A stretch of DNA of 64,000 nucleotides from Metabacillus litoralis (GCF_003667825.1 NZ_CP033043.1:1551001-1615000); one strand, 5' to 3'. Positions 1 through 9,335 are shown, numbered from the stretch's first letter. Numbers and translations: made by a program. Notes: generated by a model from the sequence alone, not told the origin.

Positions 1-104
1 TTTACCTTTAATGAACGATCTAACTCTAAGTATCTACAGTGCAGTAACCATGATCTGTTGTCTTATTAGTACCGTTTGTAAAAGATCAATTAACATTTCT
101 CCTA

Positions 105-1327
105 TTATTCAAACCGCTTTAAATAATTTGGAGAGGACACTTCCCGAATAAAAATTATTGCATCATAGTGATATTGTGGAAAAATAACCATTGGAGAAAG
201 ACCCAAAAATCCAGATTCCAATAACCTCCATTTTCTATTGAACCACATTTTTCTATCGGTACTTTGACATTGTACATTCAATGGAAGAAATAAGTCTGAT
301 TCTGATGTTTCATAAAGTAATGACTCTAAATGATGATAATGATTTTTTTTCATACTATCTATCTCTAATTCAACACGTAATTGTGTTGCAAATTCACCAC
401 TCCCAGCATAAAGACCAATTGCATAAAAGTCTTCAGGGTACTTTCTTTGTAGCCAATACCCAACAGATTTAATTCCTAATAATTTTGCAGTCAGGGGTCG
501 TTTTTTCGTATATGAAAATTGTGAGCCCATACAATGATTTTCTCATTTTTATAGTAGTAATTCATAAGCCATTCTAAATTCTGAAACATATTAAATCCTC
601 TTTGAATTCCAGAGGAAAGATAACCTTTTAAATTCACCTGTAACCATTGCAACCTATTTTGCATCCCCCGTTGAATTAATAGAAGCATCCTTTGTTTTTC
701 GTGATTCGTGCAGTTTTTAAGTTTGATATCTATTAATTTTAATACACCTTCATATTCTTGAATAACAGCCTTCATTCTCTTTTTTAAAGGTTTTGTTACC
801 TTTACCAACATTTCAGAGTCCAATTCAAAATATAGTTCTTCAACTCTTCTGATTGATTCATATAGCTCATAATCCGTATTAATTTTTATCCAATCTAACA
901 TATGTTTAGATGTTAAAGGATAAGTAGGCTGGGGATCCATTCCACTTAGTTTTATAGATTGAGCCCATTCCTCAGAAAACAGTGGTTTCATTTCTTCATT
1001 ATGGTAAATATCCAATAAGCTACTTTGGATTCGTTTCTCAGGGGATTCGTCGCTTAAAAATTGTTTGCACAGAGCTGCTTCTAAAAGTCCGCTTTCAAGT
1101 ACAACAACGTTAAACCCGTGATATTGATGTAAATAACGGATTACATCATTTTTGATTGTGAAATAGTCCGCTATTCCGTGTGAATTTTCACCAAGAAGAA
1201 TAATTCGCTTATCTTTTATAAAGCGGTCTATAAATGAAAAGTCATTATTTGTGTTTATTTCAAAAGCAGTTCTTTTAATTTGTTCTTTCCAACGACTTCT
1301 CGTATTTTCTCTGAAAAAATTCATCAT
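105..1327 (-). pseudogene. Erythromycin esterase-family protein, frameshifted
   Basis: The N-terminal part (278 residues from an ATGATG start after GGGGAAG) carries the family's LLGENSHG motif near residue 46, VVLESG near 75 and WAHNFHI near 267. It then runs into a stop. The continuation (GYWLQRKYPEDFYAIG onward) sits in another frame and overlaps by 40 bases. The shift lies at the T6/G4 runs at 494-506 on the plus strand. Rejoined, the product is about 405 residues, normal for this family of esterase-like hydrolases, some of which inactivate macrolides. Whether this one ever acted on a drug cannot be told. The lesion is either real or a homopolymer sequencing error. Confidence 0.8.
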
Positions 1328-1686
1328 TTACTTCCCCATTTTAAAATTACTGCATTGTTTAATATTCATGAAATTTACTATAACTCACCTAAATTATTGT
1401 ATTCTATTATCTTTGTTTATAACTTAAAGTGATAAAGATAAAGGTTCTAACTATTCTCAAAAGCTTAATTTCACGATCCAGTCTTTTTACATATTCATCT
1501 ATTACTTCATCACGATTCCTACCATCATTTTTCATTCTTTTTGAATTGGGTGTGATTTAATTTATTTGTGCTACGTTATTGAATAAATTGTTAGTCTTCC
1601 AACTGTAAATTTATGTTAAAATGAGACTTAGAAAAAGTAATAATATCAAACTTGTTAATAGTGTGTTCATAGAGGGGTAATGAAAA

Positions 1687-1839
1687 TTGAAAAAATTGTC
1701 TACGTTAGTTTTAATTTTTGTATTTTTAATAGGCTGTTCAGGAAATAAAGGAAAGTTTGAATTCGTAGGAAATTCCATGCTACCAACTATTAAAAACCAA
1801 CAAACAGTAATTGTTGATTTGAATTATATGCTATATTGA
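1687..1839 (+). CDS. Small lipoprotein with signal-peptidase-like motif, possibly truncated
   Basis: Fifty codons from a TTG start, with GAGGGG just upstream. The N terminus is a lipoprotein signal: KK, a hydrophobic stretch, then the lipobox LIGC with Cys17. The mature part contains GNSMLPTI, which resembles the serine motif (G-x-SM-x-PT) of S26 signal peptidases, followed by QQTVIVDLNY as in that fold. It stops abruptly where the S26 fold would continue, and no Lys-containing second motif is present. It may be a truncated remnant of a lipoprotein with an S26-like domain. Confidence 0.5.
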   Translation: MKKLSTLVLIFVFLIGCSGNKGKFEFVGNSMLPTIKNQQTVIVDLNYMLY

Positions 1840-1877
1840 ATCGATTAGATAATCGGTATTATTTATTAGAGTAAAAA

Positions 1878-2867
1878 CTATATGTCCCCTAACATGGAAT
1901 CTAACTCTTTAAAATTTTCTGCAAGCCATAGCATTTCCTTTGCAAATCGTTTTGGAGGTCCTTTATGCTGATCCATGCTTGAATTTATCCACCATGTACT
2001 TTCCATAAACCATAACATTTTTAATGAGCTGATTATGAACCCTTTTTCAAGAAAACGTTGCTCACTGTATCCTTCTATAAATGCCTCAACAAGAGGAACA
2101 TTAAAGTTATTTTCATCTAAGGCACCTGATATAACTGCTCTTGCAACATCAAGCTGTGGATAGTCATATTTCATTCGATCAAAATCTAAAACAGCACTTA
2201 CTTTTTTCTCTTCAAACAATAAATTGTCTACCCAGAGATCACGGTGTGCCCAACCCGTTTCATTAAGTTTAAAATCTCCTAAATTTATAGTTTCTGTTAC
2301 TTTATATTGTGTCTCTAATATCGGTAACAAATCCGATTTGCCAGTATTATTTACATGATTCCAAACAGATTCCCAATGAGTTAAACGCTCCTCACGACTT
2401 GGGGGGATAAATTCAGGATAACGCTTACCGCTAAGTGTACCGTCATTTAACAGTTGATGCATATTCCCTGTTACTCGTCCTAAATCATACATTTGATGAA
2501 CATTTAATTTTCCTGGAGGGATTACAGTCCCCTTACAGTAATCCATTAACATAAAGAGTTCGCCCTTCTCCGATACAATAAGAAACTGACCTTCATGTGA
2601 ATAAAGCTTAGGACATGGAAGACCTCTACTATGTAATCGCATTTGTTGAGAGAAAGCTAGTAATAATTCTTCATGATGATACAGTTTGTATCTTTCCTTG
2701 TTGAATTGCTTGATTAAAAAAACACCAGAATCTGTTGTTATTTTCCACTTTAAATTTAACCAACCACGTTTTATAGGAGTTGCATCTAATACTTTAAATC
2801 CAAAATAACAATTACAAGTATTAATAAGATCGTTTAATACCGCTTCTTCTGTTATGACAAAATCCAT
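1878..2867 (-). CDS. Aminoglycoside phosphotransferase-fold kinase
   Basis: A 329-residue protein of the APH/choline kinase fold. The catalytic loop HRDLWVDN is at 208-215 (His208, Asp210, Asn215) and the metal-binding DFD is at 228-230. The nucleotide-binding lobe occupies roughly residues 25-110. The overall layout resembles spore-associated CotS/YutH-like and homoserine-kinase-like members, but the substrate cannot be read from sequence. It is a single gene, with a good SD (TAGGAGATG) before its ATG. The HXXEE gene further upstream on the same strand is separated by a hairpin-containing gap. Confidence 0.75.
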   Translation of the reverse strand: MDFVITEEAVLNDLINTCNCYFGFKVLDATPIKRGWLNLKWKITTDSGVFLIKQFNKERYKLYHHEELLLAFSQQMRLHSRGLPCPKLYSHEGQFLIVSEKGELFMLMDYCKGTVIPPGKLNVHQMYDLGRVTGNMHQLLNDGTLSGKRYPEFIPPSREERLTHWESVWNHVNNTGKSDLLPILETQYKVTETINLGDFKLNETGWAHRDLWVDNLLFEEKKVSAVLDFDRMKYDYPQLDVARAVISGALDENNFNVPLVEAFIEGYSEQRFLEKGFIISSLKMLWFMESTWWINSSMDQHKGPPKRFAKEMLWLAENFKELDSMLGDI

Positions 2868-2945
2868 GTTTCATCTCCTAGAATTTCTTTCTAAATACTT
2901 CAATATTTCTTTTCTTTATTGCCACTGCACAATCTGTCCTTAACC

Positions 2946-2992
2946 GGAAAAAAGCACCTACCTAGTTCCAGCAGTGCTTTTATTGTTGAAAA
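2946..2992. repeat. Dispersed intergenic hairpin element, copy
   Basis: Contains the inverted arms AAAAGCAC and GTGCTTTT followed by ATTGTTGAAAAT. The same layout (AAAAGC...GCTTTT then ATTGTTGAAGAT) recurs between genes at about 8772, 9361, 12035 and 17026. It lies just past the stop of the HXXEE gene and may serve as its terminator. Confidence 0.5.
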
Positions 2993-3042
2993 TTATATAT
3001 ATTGCAATATTCCAATTAGGACACCCGTTATGCAATAAACAA

Positions 3043-3558
3043 TTATATTATGCTTGTTGAAATATAAAGTGCCATTAGCGCAAGAGGTGCTTGGGCAATA
3101 AACCCTACTACTAGATAGCTTAGAATTCTTATTTTAGTCATTACTCTTTCAGAAATAAGAAACTTAGCCGTAAAAAACGAGTAAGGAATTAAAATCAATG
3201 ATGATGTAATGATGCCTGGAACATAATCTTTGAAGAAAAAGAATTGCAGTATATGACCGATACCATTTGCTAAAAGAATTCCAGGTACTAAGAATGCAAG
3301 GAAAGTAGTTGGTTTCATGCCAATAAACCTGTTGCCATAGAATGCTTTATAACAGCCTATTGAAGCGAAAAGCCATAGTAAAGTAAACGCAAATGAAAAT
3401 TCCAAAGTTGTTACACTAAAGGGTATTATATTTGAATTTTCTTCAAGAAATTTCTCAACTGTTAGGATCTCTTCAATATCATGAATTAAATACAATGGAG
3501 GGAAAAGTATTAAAAACCTTCTAAACTTTGATACATTATATTCTGTATTTGTTTTCAT
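3043..3558 (-). CDS. HXXEE domain-containing membrane protein
   Basis: A 171-residue polytopic membrane protein with about four or five hydrophobic segments. The first segment carries the family-defining H-D-I-E-E motif (His26, Glu29, Glu30) in LYLIHDIEEIL. The HXXEE family is widespread in Firmicutes and has no established function; the conserved His/Glu pair suggests a metal site or membrane enzyme, which is inference. The start ATG follows AGTGGAAA. A second, diverged HXXEE protein is encoded at 8913-9335. Confidence 0.8.
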   Translation of the reverse strand: MKTNTEYNVSKFRRFLILFPPLYLIHDIEEILTVEKFLEENSNIIPFSVTTLEFSFAFTLLWLFASIGCYKAFYGNRFIGMKPTTFLAFLVPGILLANGIGHILQFFFFKDYVPGIITSSLILIPYSFFTAKFLISERVMTKIRILSYLVVGFIAQAPLALMALYISTSII

Positions 3559-3607
3559 GCTTTTTCCACTTGTCTTTATTTTATTCGATACCAGTGAAGA
3601 ACCCTCC

Positions 3608-4102
3608 TTAATAAGACCAATAAAGCTTTTTATCTGTCGTATTAATTAAGGAAAATCCAATTTTTTTTAAAACTCTTTGGGAAGATAAATTATCAGGATC
3701 ACAAGTTGCTACTATCTTTTTAACATTTGGTTGAGATAATCCCCATTCGACCATCGCTTTTCCAATTTCAGTAGCATATCCTTTCCCTTGGTAGTTTGGC
3801 ACAATACTATATCCTATATCAATAATCCCCTCTTCGTTTGGTCCACCTTTAAATCCCATATCACCTATAATTGTGTTATCTTTCTTATTAATAATTATTC
3901 CTTCCCATTCATTCTCATCAGGAAATCTTTGAAATCTCTCAATCTTATAAGCAAAAAATTGTCTATAGACTTCCATAGGATAACCTTCTGCTATATTATA
4001 TGGAACGATCTTTTCTAGTTCACTTTTACTTATTGATAAAGCCTCCATCATCTGAACTGTAAAAGTAACTAACTTAAGTCTGTTTGTTTCTACAAATGGC
4101 AA
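3608..4102 (-). CDS. GNAT acetyltransferase (RimJ/RimL-like)
   Basis: A 164-residue GCN5-type N-acetyltransferase. The acetyl-CoA binding motif YQGKGYATE lies near residue 112, preceded by the GYSIVPNY strand and followed by VKKIVATCDPDNLSS and VLKKIGF, the usual C-terminal RimJ/RimL pattern. It starts at TTG behind a strong GGGGGGAT site. The acceptor substrate is unknown. It is 49 bases upstream of the HXXEE gene on the same strand, so the two could be cotranscribed. Confidence 0.8.
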   Translation of the reverse strand: MPFVETNRLKLVTFTVQMMEALSISKSELEKIVPYNIAEGYPMEVYRQFFAYKIERFQRFPDENEWEGIIINKKDNTIIGDMGFKGGPNEEGIIDIGYSIVPNYQGKGYATEIGKAMVEWGLSQPNVKKIVATCDPDNLSSQRVLKKIGFSLINTTDKKLYWSY

Positions 4103-4266
4103 AATATATCCCCCCGTGGTTAAAAATTTTGTTTTATATTGTACTTAATCTAAGGTTTAACACAACTAATCATTAAAATCCTTTATTGTCACACAACATA
4201 AAAAAGTGTATTACTCGTTCATAAATCTCTTTGTTTGTTGAAGGTCCTTTCATCATCGAATGCCTG

Positions 4267-4461
4267 TTAGCGAAAGAATATGGTATAAATTATTAATCCT
4301 ATTATTAATACTAGAATAAGAATACCAGTTCCTTTCCAGCCTAAACCAACAACTAAATCAGACAATCCTCCACCGTGAACACTTCCAACAGAATTTCTTT
4401 TTAATTCTTTTTGTCGCATTCTCTCTCTTCTTTTCTCAGGATGTTCTCTTTCTTCACTCAT
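4267..4461 (-). CDS. Small membrane protein, DUF6366-like
   Basis: Sixty-four residues: a charged N terminus (EEREHPEKRRERMRQKELKR), then a Gly-rich linker with LSDLVVGLGWKGTG and one C-terminal membrane helix. This charged head, GLGWKGTG and tail helix match what I recall of the DUF6366 family of Bacillaceae; the name is tentative. The start follows GGGAGGGG. Function is unknown. Confidence 0.6.
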   Translation of the reverse strand: MSEEREHPEKRRERMRQKELKRNSVGSVHGGGLSDLVVGLGWKGTGILILVLIIGLIIYTIFFR

Positions 4462-4564
4462 ATTGTCCCCTCCCTCTTATAGTTACGAAAAACAACACAA
4501 GTAGTTTCATAGTTCTTTATATAACACTTGCACAATTTAGCAGGAAAAATAATATTAAAAATTT

Positions 4565-4837
4565 TTAATTACGGTTACCAGGAACCTTTATTCCGATCAA
4601 GAAAGAAATTATCCCAAATACGATTAAAGTGAAACTAAGAATGCCATACACTCCACCTTCAAATCCCCTGATTTGAGTAATACTTATATAAAAGATAATA
4701 ATTGCCGCTACACTTAATAGGATTCCAGGCAAGATTCTTATAAACATTGGATAGTCTCGTTTTCCGAAACACCACGCAACCAAAAGAATAATAAGACTTG
4801 GTATTAATGCCGCTATAAAAGGTATTAAAAAGAACAT
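4565..4837 (-). CDS. Small three-helix membrane protein, possibly YesK-like
   Basis: Ninety residues, three predicted membrane helices (about 1-23, 32-53, 60-82) joined by short loops, with GKRDYPMFIR in the first loop. The size and layout resemble the YesK-like family, but I recognise no diagnostic motif. The start ATG follows AAAAGGGGAC. No operon partner is evident. Confidence 0.5.
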   Translation of the reverse strand: MFFLIPFIAALIPSLIILLVAWCFGKRDYPMFIRILPGILLSVAAIIIFYISITQIRGFEGGVYGILSFTLIVFGIISFLIGIKVPGNRN

Positions 4838-5038
4838 AAATTGTCCCCTTTTAAATTTTTTTACAGATTGATTTGTTAAATTAATCTATCAATTCGTTTA
4901 AATTTATTTGTTCATAAAGCCCTTCCCATTTTACCATATATATCCTATTTATTATCAGAATTTACTTATGAAATAAAAAAAGAGCATATCCTTATTGAAT
5001 AAAGAATACGCCTCCCACAGTTGTAGAACATCAAAATT

Positions 5039-5920
5039 TCACAAAATGTCTTGTAACGTCTTATCAAGAGTGCCAAAGGTAAACGTGTAACCTTCACGTT
5101 CTAACCGTTCTGGAAGAACCCACCGACTTTTTAATACCAACTCTGTTTCAGTTTTAATTAGCATTGAGCCAATCTCCAACATCCATTTGGGTGATGGTAT
5201 ACCGAATGGAACATTCATGGTTTTTCTTAGTTCTTGCATCAATTTACGATTACTAACAGGTTGTGGTGAAGAGCAATTAAATACACCACTTAAATCTTCT
5301 CTGTCTTTCAAAAAGAGAACGATTTGAAACAAATCCTCGACATGTATCCAACTAAACTTTTGGTTACCCGTTCCCTGAATACCTCCAAGTCCAAATTTCA
5401 CTAAATTTCGATAAGGTATAATGACTCCGCCGTTTTTACCTAATACAATAGCTATGCGTAATGCGATTTGTCTCGTTTTTGGTAAGTCAAAGGAAAAGAA
5501 GGTTTTCTCCCAGTTTGTTGCAACATCCACTGAGAATCCAGAACCAATCTCCCCATTTTCCTCTGTCATGGGACGATCTTCTGCGTGTCGATAAATGGTT
5601 GCCGTACTGGAGTTCATCCAAATCTTAGGTGGATTATTACATGCCTGTATAGATTCTCCAAGGATTGTAGTGGTCCTAATCCTTGAATTCATAATTTCAT
5701 TCTTATTTGCTTCATTGTATCTACAATTCACAGATTTTCCAGCAAGATTAATAAGAAGTTCACTATCCTCTAATGCCCCTATAATCCCTTTTTGATCTTC
5801 CCAAGAAATATGTTGTTTTTGCCTTGATATAATAGATACCTTATATCCTAATTCCTTAAATTTTTCATGAAAATATTCACCGATGAAGCCTGTTCCCCCT
5901 GCTAAAACTACTTTTTTCAT
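5039..5920 (-). CDS. TIGR01777-type NAD(P)-dependent epimerase/reductase with DUF1731 C-terminus
   Basis: A 293-residue extended short-chain dehydrogenase-like protein. The Rossmann motif GGTGFIG is at 8-14, LINLAGKSVN near 56-65, and the C-terminal segment from about 245 (LKSRWVLPERLEREGYTF) is the DUF1731 tail typical of the YfhF/YfcH group. The length is normal. These proteins are annotated as sugar-nucleotide epimerases, but their real substrate is unsettled. A weak hairpin (4980-5030) follows the gene. Confidence 0.8.
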   Translation of the reverse strand: MKKVVLAGGTGFIGEYFHEKFKELGYKVSIISRQKQHISWEDQKGIIGALEDSELLINLAGKSVNCRYNEANKNEIMNSRIRTTTILGESIQACNNPPKIWMNSSTATIYRHAEDRPMTEENGEIGSGFSVDVATNWEKTFFSFDLPKTRQIALRIAIVLGKNGGVIIPYRNLVKFGLGGIQGTGNQKFSWIHVEDLFQIVLFLKDREDLSGVFNCSSPQPVSNRKLMQELRKTMNVPFGIPSPKWMLEIGSMLIKTETELVLKSRWVLPERLEREGYTFTFGTLDKTLQDIL

Positions 5921-5991
5921 AGTATTACTCCAATCTACTTTAAAATCTCACTAAATCTTATAATTGATTCTTGAATGGCAGTCATTGAAAT

Positions 5992-6216
5992 CTACCTAAT
6001 ATATTTTTTGTATAAAAATGTACATATAACAATTATAAAAGTTATAATTATGGAGAATTTTAAATTCATAAATATAAACTCTGAAAAAGGAGTTGTTTCG
6101 ACTGAACCCATACCATTTACATCCTTAGTATGTTTTTCCCTTTGTATCAATACTAACATGAAAGAGAATGATATAAAGAATGAGTATATTGCAGTTTTAA
6201 CTAAAGTCTTTTCCAC
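5992..6216 (-). CDS. Small two-helix membrane protein
   Basis: Seventy-four residues from a GTG preceded by AGGGGTGGT, which is a better start than the upstream in-frame codon at 6261. Two hydrophobic helices (about 7-24 and 50-68) flank a polar loop with KHTKDVNGMGSVETTP. I do not recognise the family. An open frame also exists on the plus strand here, but it lacks a ribosome site. Confidence 0.45.
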   Translation of the reverse strand: MEKTLVKTAIYSFFISFSFMLVLIQREKHTKDVNGMGSVETTPFSEFIFMNLKFSIIITFIIVICTFLYKKYIR

Positions 6217-6412
6217 GTTACCACCCCTAGACATCACTAATCCTCTTCCTAATTTTAACATAACATAGAGTACGTTAGCTTAACTTATGGCTTATTTATG
6301 AAAATCCACGTTTTCTTGTTCATGATGAACAATTCTATTGTTGAAGATTGTTGTTAAACTAACTAGCCCTTTAACCCTTAACGACTCATTAATAGTCGAT
6401 TATGCTCATATC

Positions 6413-6655
6413 TTAGAAAATAGTATCGATCTCAATTAAATTCCATATTTCCGTAATCAGTTTCCCATCAAGCTTTACTTTTAGAAGTAAGTCTTCCATA
6501 TCTTTCCCTATCATTTCGCTGTCGGCATCATTGAGTTTCCAGAACATAAATTTACCTGTTCCACAACCTATATAGTATTCTTCCTCTCTGTAAATAAAAT
6601 GAATCTCTCTTCCCATACTTAAATCTTCAAGAAATTCCTCATACCTATATATCAT
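6413..6655 (-). CDS. Conserved hypothetical protein, 80 aa
   Basis: The start chosen is the ATG at 6655 (MIYRYEEFLEDLSMGREIHF), which has AAAGGGG nine bases upstream; the longer frame from 6739 has no such site. The protein is soluble, with strands FIYREEEYYIGCG and KFMFWKLND and an acidic C-terminal half ending NLIEIDTIF. It resembles small Bacillaceae hypotheticals that begin EELLEDLxMGREIEF; no function is known to me. Confidence 0.6.
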   Translation of the reverse strand: MIYRYEEFLEDLSMGREIHFIYREEEYYIGCGTGKFMFWKLNDADSEMIGKDMEDLLLKVKLDGKLITEIWNLIEIDTIF

Positions 6656-6787
6656 AAATTTGAATCCCCTTTTTCGACCAAATAAGAAAAGCTGTACACA
6701 TGACAGCTCTTTCATTAATGCGCTTCTATTGCTGAGCAAAACTTAAGGAATGATCTTTAAAATAGACCAGTTTTTCCATATATTATG

Positions 6788-7900
6788 TTAACTCCCTAGT
6801 TCAATAACAATATCATCTAATACAAATTCTTCTTTCCCCTTACCAGGTTTCTTTGGAATTGGAATTTCTCTATGTTCACCACTTTCGGTTATTTCGACAG
6901 CACCAAAATTTTCAGAAGTATATTCCCTAAAGGTGATGTGTGGAGTTATAATCAGTTTCGAAGCTTTTTCGTCTAATTTTTCAAATGTTTTACTCCAACT
7001 AATATTATATCCATCACTATCACCTGACCCTCCATTACCTTCACCCGAATAACGATTTCCTAGGTCATCTTTCACTTGTATCTCTACGTCTACGCCATGC
7101 CATGTGTTTCTGATCTTCTCAGAAACTATTTGCTCATAATAGACAATAAAGGACATCGGTGTGATAGATATTTCACCAACATTTACTTGTACTCCATTCC
7201 CCTCTACGCTATGATCACTTATTTTTTTCGTATTGCTTTCCGTTGCATCTAAAGAAAGTGCAAAACTCCAATTCCCTTTAACTTCTTCCTCCTTTTCTTG
7301 ATTAGTTATACTTTCAATATTCAAGTTTACTTTTACTTTATCTTCATTCTTAAGATTCATGCTACTAGCCGTTATAAGACCGACATAGTGATTTTCGTCT
7401 AACTTTGATATGGTTGAGCTACCTGCCTGTCCTGTTGAGCCCTTTATGTCTAGGTCTCCAAAAATGTAAGGATCATTTCCTAAATCTCGATCACTTTCAA
7501 TTGAATATGTTACAGACACAGTTTTGCCATCATAAATAGCGTCATTTATCGTAACGCTAATCCCTTTACTTTTTTCTGTTATATTTAACTCAGTAGAATA
7601 TTCCTTATAATTATCATAGAGGCCAGTTCTTCCGTTATCCAAAAATCTAAAAATGTCTCCTATGACAGGAATATTGCCAGCATAGGCAGGGAAGGTTAAT
7701 CCGAATGCTGAAGCCGATAAGCCGACGATCATCGCTGCTGCAGTAATATTCCGTTTCCATCCCTTCATTTTTTTCTTCTGATTTAATGATTTTTTTAGCG
7801 TCTTTTTTACTCTTGCCTTTTCAAATTCACTAACTTCCATCTCCTCAAATTCATTTTCGTCTATGTCTATATCATTTAATAATTCATAAATATCCTTCAC
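6788..7900 (-). CDS. DUF4179 anti-sigma-like membrane protein
   Basis: A 370-residue protein with a cytoplasmic acidic/basic N-terminal segment (1-48), one membrane helix (about 50-75) and a large extracellular beta-rich region beginning in the DUF4179 domain (IFRFLDNGRTGLYDNYKEYS). It overlaps the end of the sigma gene by four bases (translational coupling). By the family pattern it should hold the sigma factor inactive at the membrane until an extracellular cue arrives; the cue is unknown. Confidence 0.8.
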   Translation of the reverse strand: MKDIYELLNDIDIDENEFEEMEVSEFEKARVKKTLKKSLNQKKKMKGWKRNITAAAMIVGLSASAFGLTFPAYAGNIPVIGDIFRFLDNGRTGLYDNYKEYSTELNITEKSKGISVTINDAIYDGKTVSVTYSIESDRDLGNDPYIFGDLDIKGSTGQAGSSTISKLDENHYVGLITASSMNLKNEDKVKVNLNIESITNQEKEEEVKGNWSFALSLDATESNTKKISDHSVEGNGVQVNVGEISITPMSFIVYYEQIVSEKIRNTWHGVDVEIQVKDDLGNRYSGEGNGGSGDSDGYNISWSKTFEKLDEKASKLIITPHITFREYTSENFGAVEITESGEHREIPIPKKPGKGKEEFVLDDIVIELGS

Positions 7901-8463
7901 AATATACTACCTCCTAAATTAAGATTCGTAGCTTTGCTATTTAGTTTCTTTTTCCCTCTATAAATTCGATTATCTATCGCAGTATTGGATAGCCCTAGTT
8001 TTTTAGATATATCCTCGGTATTTAAACCTAGAAAGAATTTCATAATAAAAATATCTCGATCCATAGGCTCTAAGATATTTAATAACTTGATAAGTTCCGT
8101 TTTGTTTTCGACCATAATAAGTTGATCTTCTACTGATTTTTCAGGATTTAAATCCATATAATCTGAGGTGAATTCCACTTTCTTACTAGACTTTCTGTAG
8201 TAATCAATCGCTTTAAACTTAGCAATTGCACAAATCCACTTTTTGAAATCTGTCGAATCTCCATGGAATTTCTTTGAATTGTTCCATATTGAAAGAAAAA
8301 TATCGTTTATACATTCTTCTATGGCTCCTTCATTCTCAACTTGGGATAGAATTTTATATGTTATCCCTTTAATTAGTGGTAAATATTTATCAACTATAAA
8401 CTCTAATGCGTCTTCTTGCTGCCGTTGTAATCGCTGTATAAAATTTTTATCATTTGACTTCAT
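7897..8463 (-). CDS. ECF-type RNA polymerase sigma factor
   Basis: A 188-residue sigma-70 family protein. Region 2 includes ECINDIFLSIWNNSKKF and the FKKWICAIAKFKAIDYYRK stretch; region 4 is the C-terminal helix-turn-helix LNTEDISKKLGLSNTAIDNR. The ATG at 8463 is chosen because AAGGGG is eight bases away; the TTG at 8469 is too close to that site. Cotranscribed with its presumed anti-sigma factor. A perfect palindrome lies in the leader at 8485-8500. Confidence 0.85.
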   Translation of the reverse strand: MKSNDKNFIQRLQRQQEDALEFIVDKYLPLIKGITYKILSQVENEGAIEECINDIFLSIWNNSKKFHGDSTDFKKWICAIAKFKAIDYYRKSSKKVEFTSDYMDLNPEKSVEDQLIMVENKTELIKLLNILEPMDRDIFIMKFFLGLNTEDISKKLGLSNTAIDNRIYRGKKKLNSKATNLNLGGSIL

Positions 8464-8484
8464 GTACAATTCCCCTTATTTTTT

Positions 8485-8500
8485 TGTAAAAGCTTTTACA
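8485..8500. promoter_or_regulatory. Perfect 16-bp palindrome upstream of sigma gene
   Basis: TGTAAAAGCTTTTACA, a perfect palindrome 22 bases ahead of the sigma factor start and just downstream of a TATAAG-like -10. It looks like an operator, somewhat like a CcpA cre site (TGWAA...TTWCA). Which regulator binds is unknown. Confidence 0.4.
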
Positions 8501-8642
8501 CCTTATACAACGTATTGAAATTGTTTTTCTCTCATATTTACAATAAATAATTTTGTCAGTCCATCATAGTTCCAAAAAAGAAATCAACTACTGAGAATTT
8601 CTATTAAAAAGCAAATAGAGGCACTTGTTGAATAATACAAAT

Positions 8643-8675
8643 AAAAAGTCGATTCCATTTGGAAACCGACTTTTT
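8643..8675 (+). terminator. Hairpin terminator-like structure
   Basis: Arms AAAAAGTCG and CGACTTTTT with an inner TTCC/GGAA pair form a strong stem flanked by A and T runs, so it could work on either strand. No intact gene ends here; it may be left from a lost gene. Confidence 0.55.
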
Positions 8676-8771
8676 ATGCTGAATATGCTTTAAAGTAAAA
8701 AAATTTATAAGTTGAAGATACCATTTTTAGAAAATAAATTGTCTAGTTCCTTTAAATGGTCCTTAAATAAA

Positions 8772-8820
8772 TAAGCCTGCCCTATTTCAAGAACAGCGCT
8801 TTTATTGTTGGAGATTGTTT
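8772..8820. repeat. Dispersed intergenic hairpin element, copy
   Basis: Contains TTCAAGAACAGCGCTTTT then ATTGTTGGAGATTG. It is nearly identical in its core to the copy at 9361-9420. Confidence 0.6.
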
Positions 8821-8912
8821 CTTTACTTTATTAGTTAAGTGAGTACTAAAATAACCTAAAATATACCAAATAGTGTTATTATAAAAATGTATACTTATTT
8901 TGGAGGCTAAAC

Positions 8913-9335
8913 ATGATGTTCTCATTAGAAATTCATAATGCAATTTGGCTTTTTTTAGTCATATTTATGTTACATGATTTTGAAGAAATAATTAGTGTTG
9001 AAAGTTGGTCTAAGAAAACCTCGAATCTAGTTGAAAGCAATGATAGTCGCCTAAAGAAGTTAATTTGGAGCTTCTGGAATATTAATTCACATTCTTTTGC
9101 TAAGAGAGATGTAGTAATATTTTTAGTTGCCTCAACTATCGTGTTCATAAAGGTACAATTCATTGAAAGTGAATGGGTAGCAATCTTATTTATGATTTTT
9201 TTGTGTTTTGTATTATTACATAACCTTGTTCATATCTTACAGACCCTTATTTTGAAAACTTATACTCCTGTTCTCTACACGGCAATTGGACTAGTTACAC
9301 CCTATACTATTTATTTATTTTACAGATTAGTATAG
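8913..9335 (+). CDS. HXXEE domain-containing membrane protein (second copy)
   Basis: A 140-residue polytopic membrane protein with the family motif H-D-F-E-E at about 21-25 in IFMLHDFEEIISVE. It continues with a charged loop and three further hydrophobic segments; HNLVHILQTL near residue 107 supplies a second His-rich helix, as in the first HXXEE protein (HILQFFFF). It starts at ATGATG behind GGAGG. Flanked on both sides by copies of the dispersed hairpin element. Function unknown. Confidence 0.8.
   Translation: MMFSLEIHNAIWLFLVIFMLHDFEEIISVESWSKKTSNLVESNDSRLKKLIWSFWNINSHSFAKRDVVIFLVASTIVFIKVQFIESEWVAILFMIFLCFVLLHNLVHILQTLILKTYTPVLYTAIGLVTPYTIYLFYRLV

Larger units (their letters stand above)
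8470..8912. other. Gene-free stretch with palindrome, terminator and repeat copy
   Basis: No gene found. It holds the sigma-gene leader with its palindrome, a strong hairpin at 8643-8675, one copy of the dispersed element at 8772-8820, and the start region of the following HXXEE gene (GGAGG at its end). Confidence 0.5.

Noticed and set aside
5975..6268. Plus-strand open frame of 97 codons
   Set aside because: No ribosome site and it mirrors the minus-strand membrane protein at 5992-6216, which has AGGGGTGGT before its GTG.
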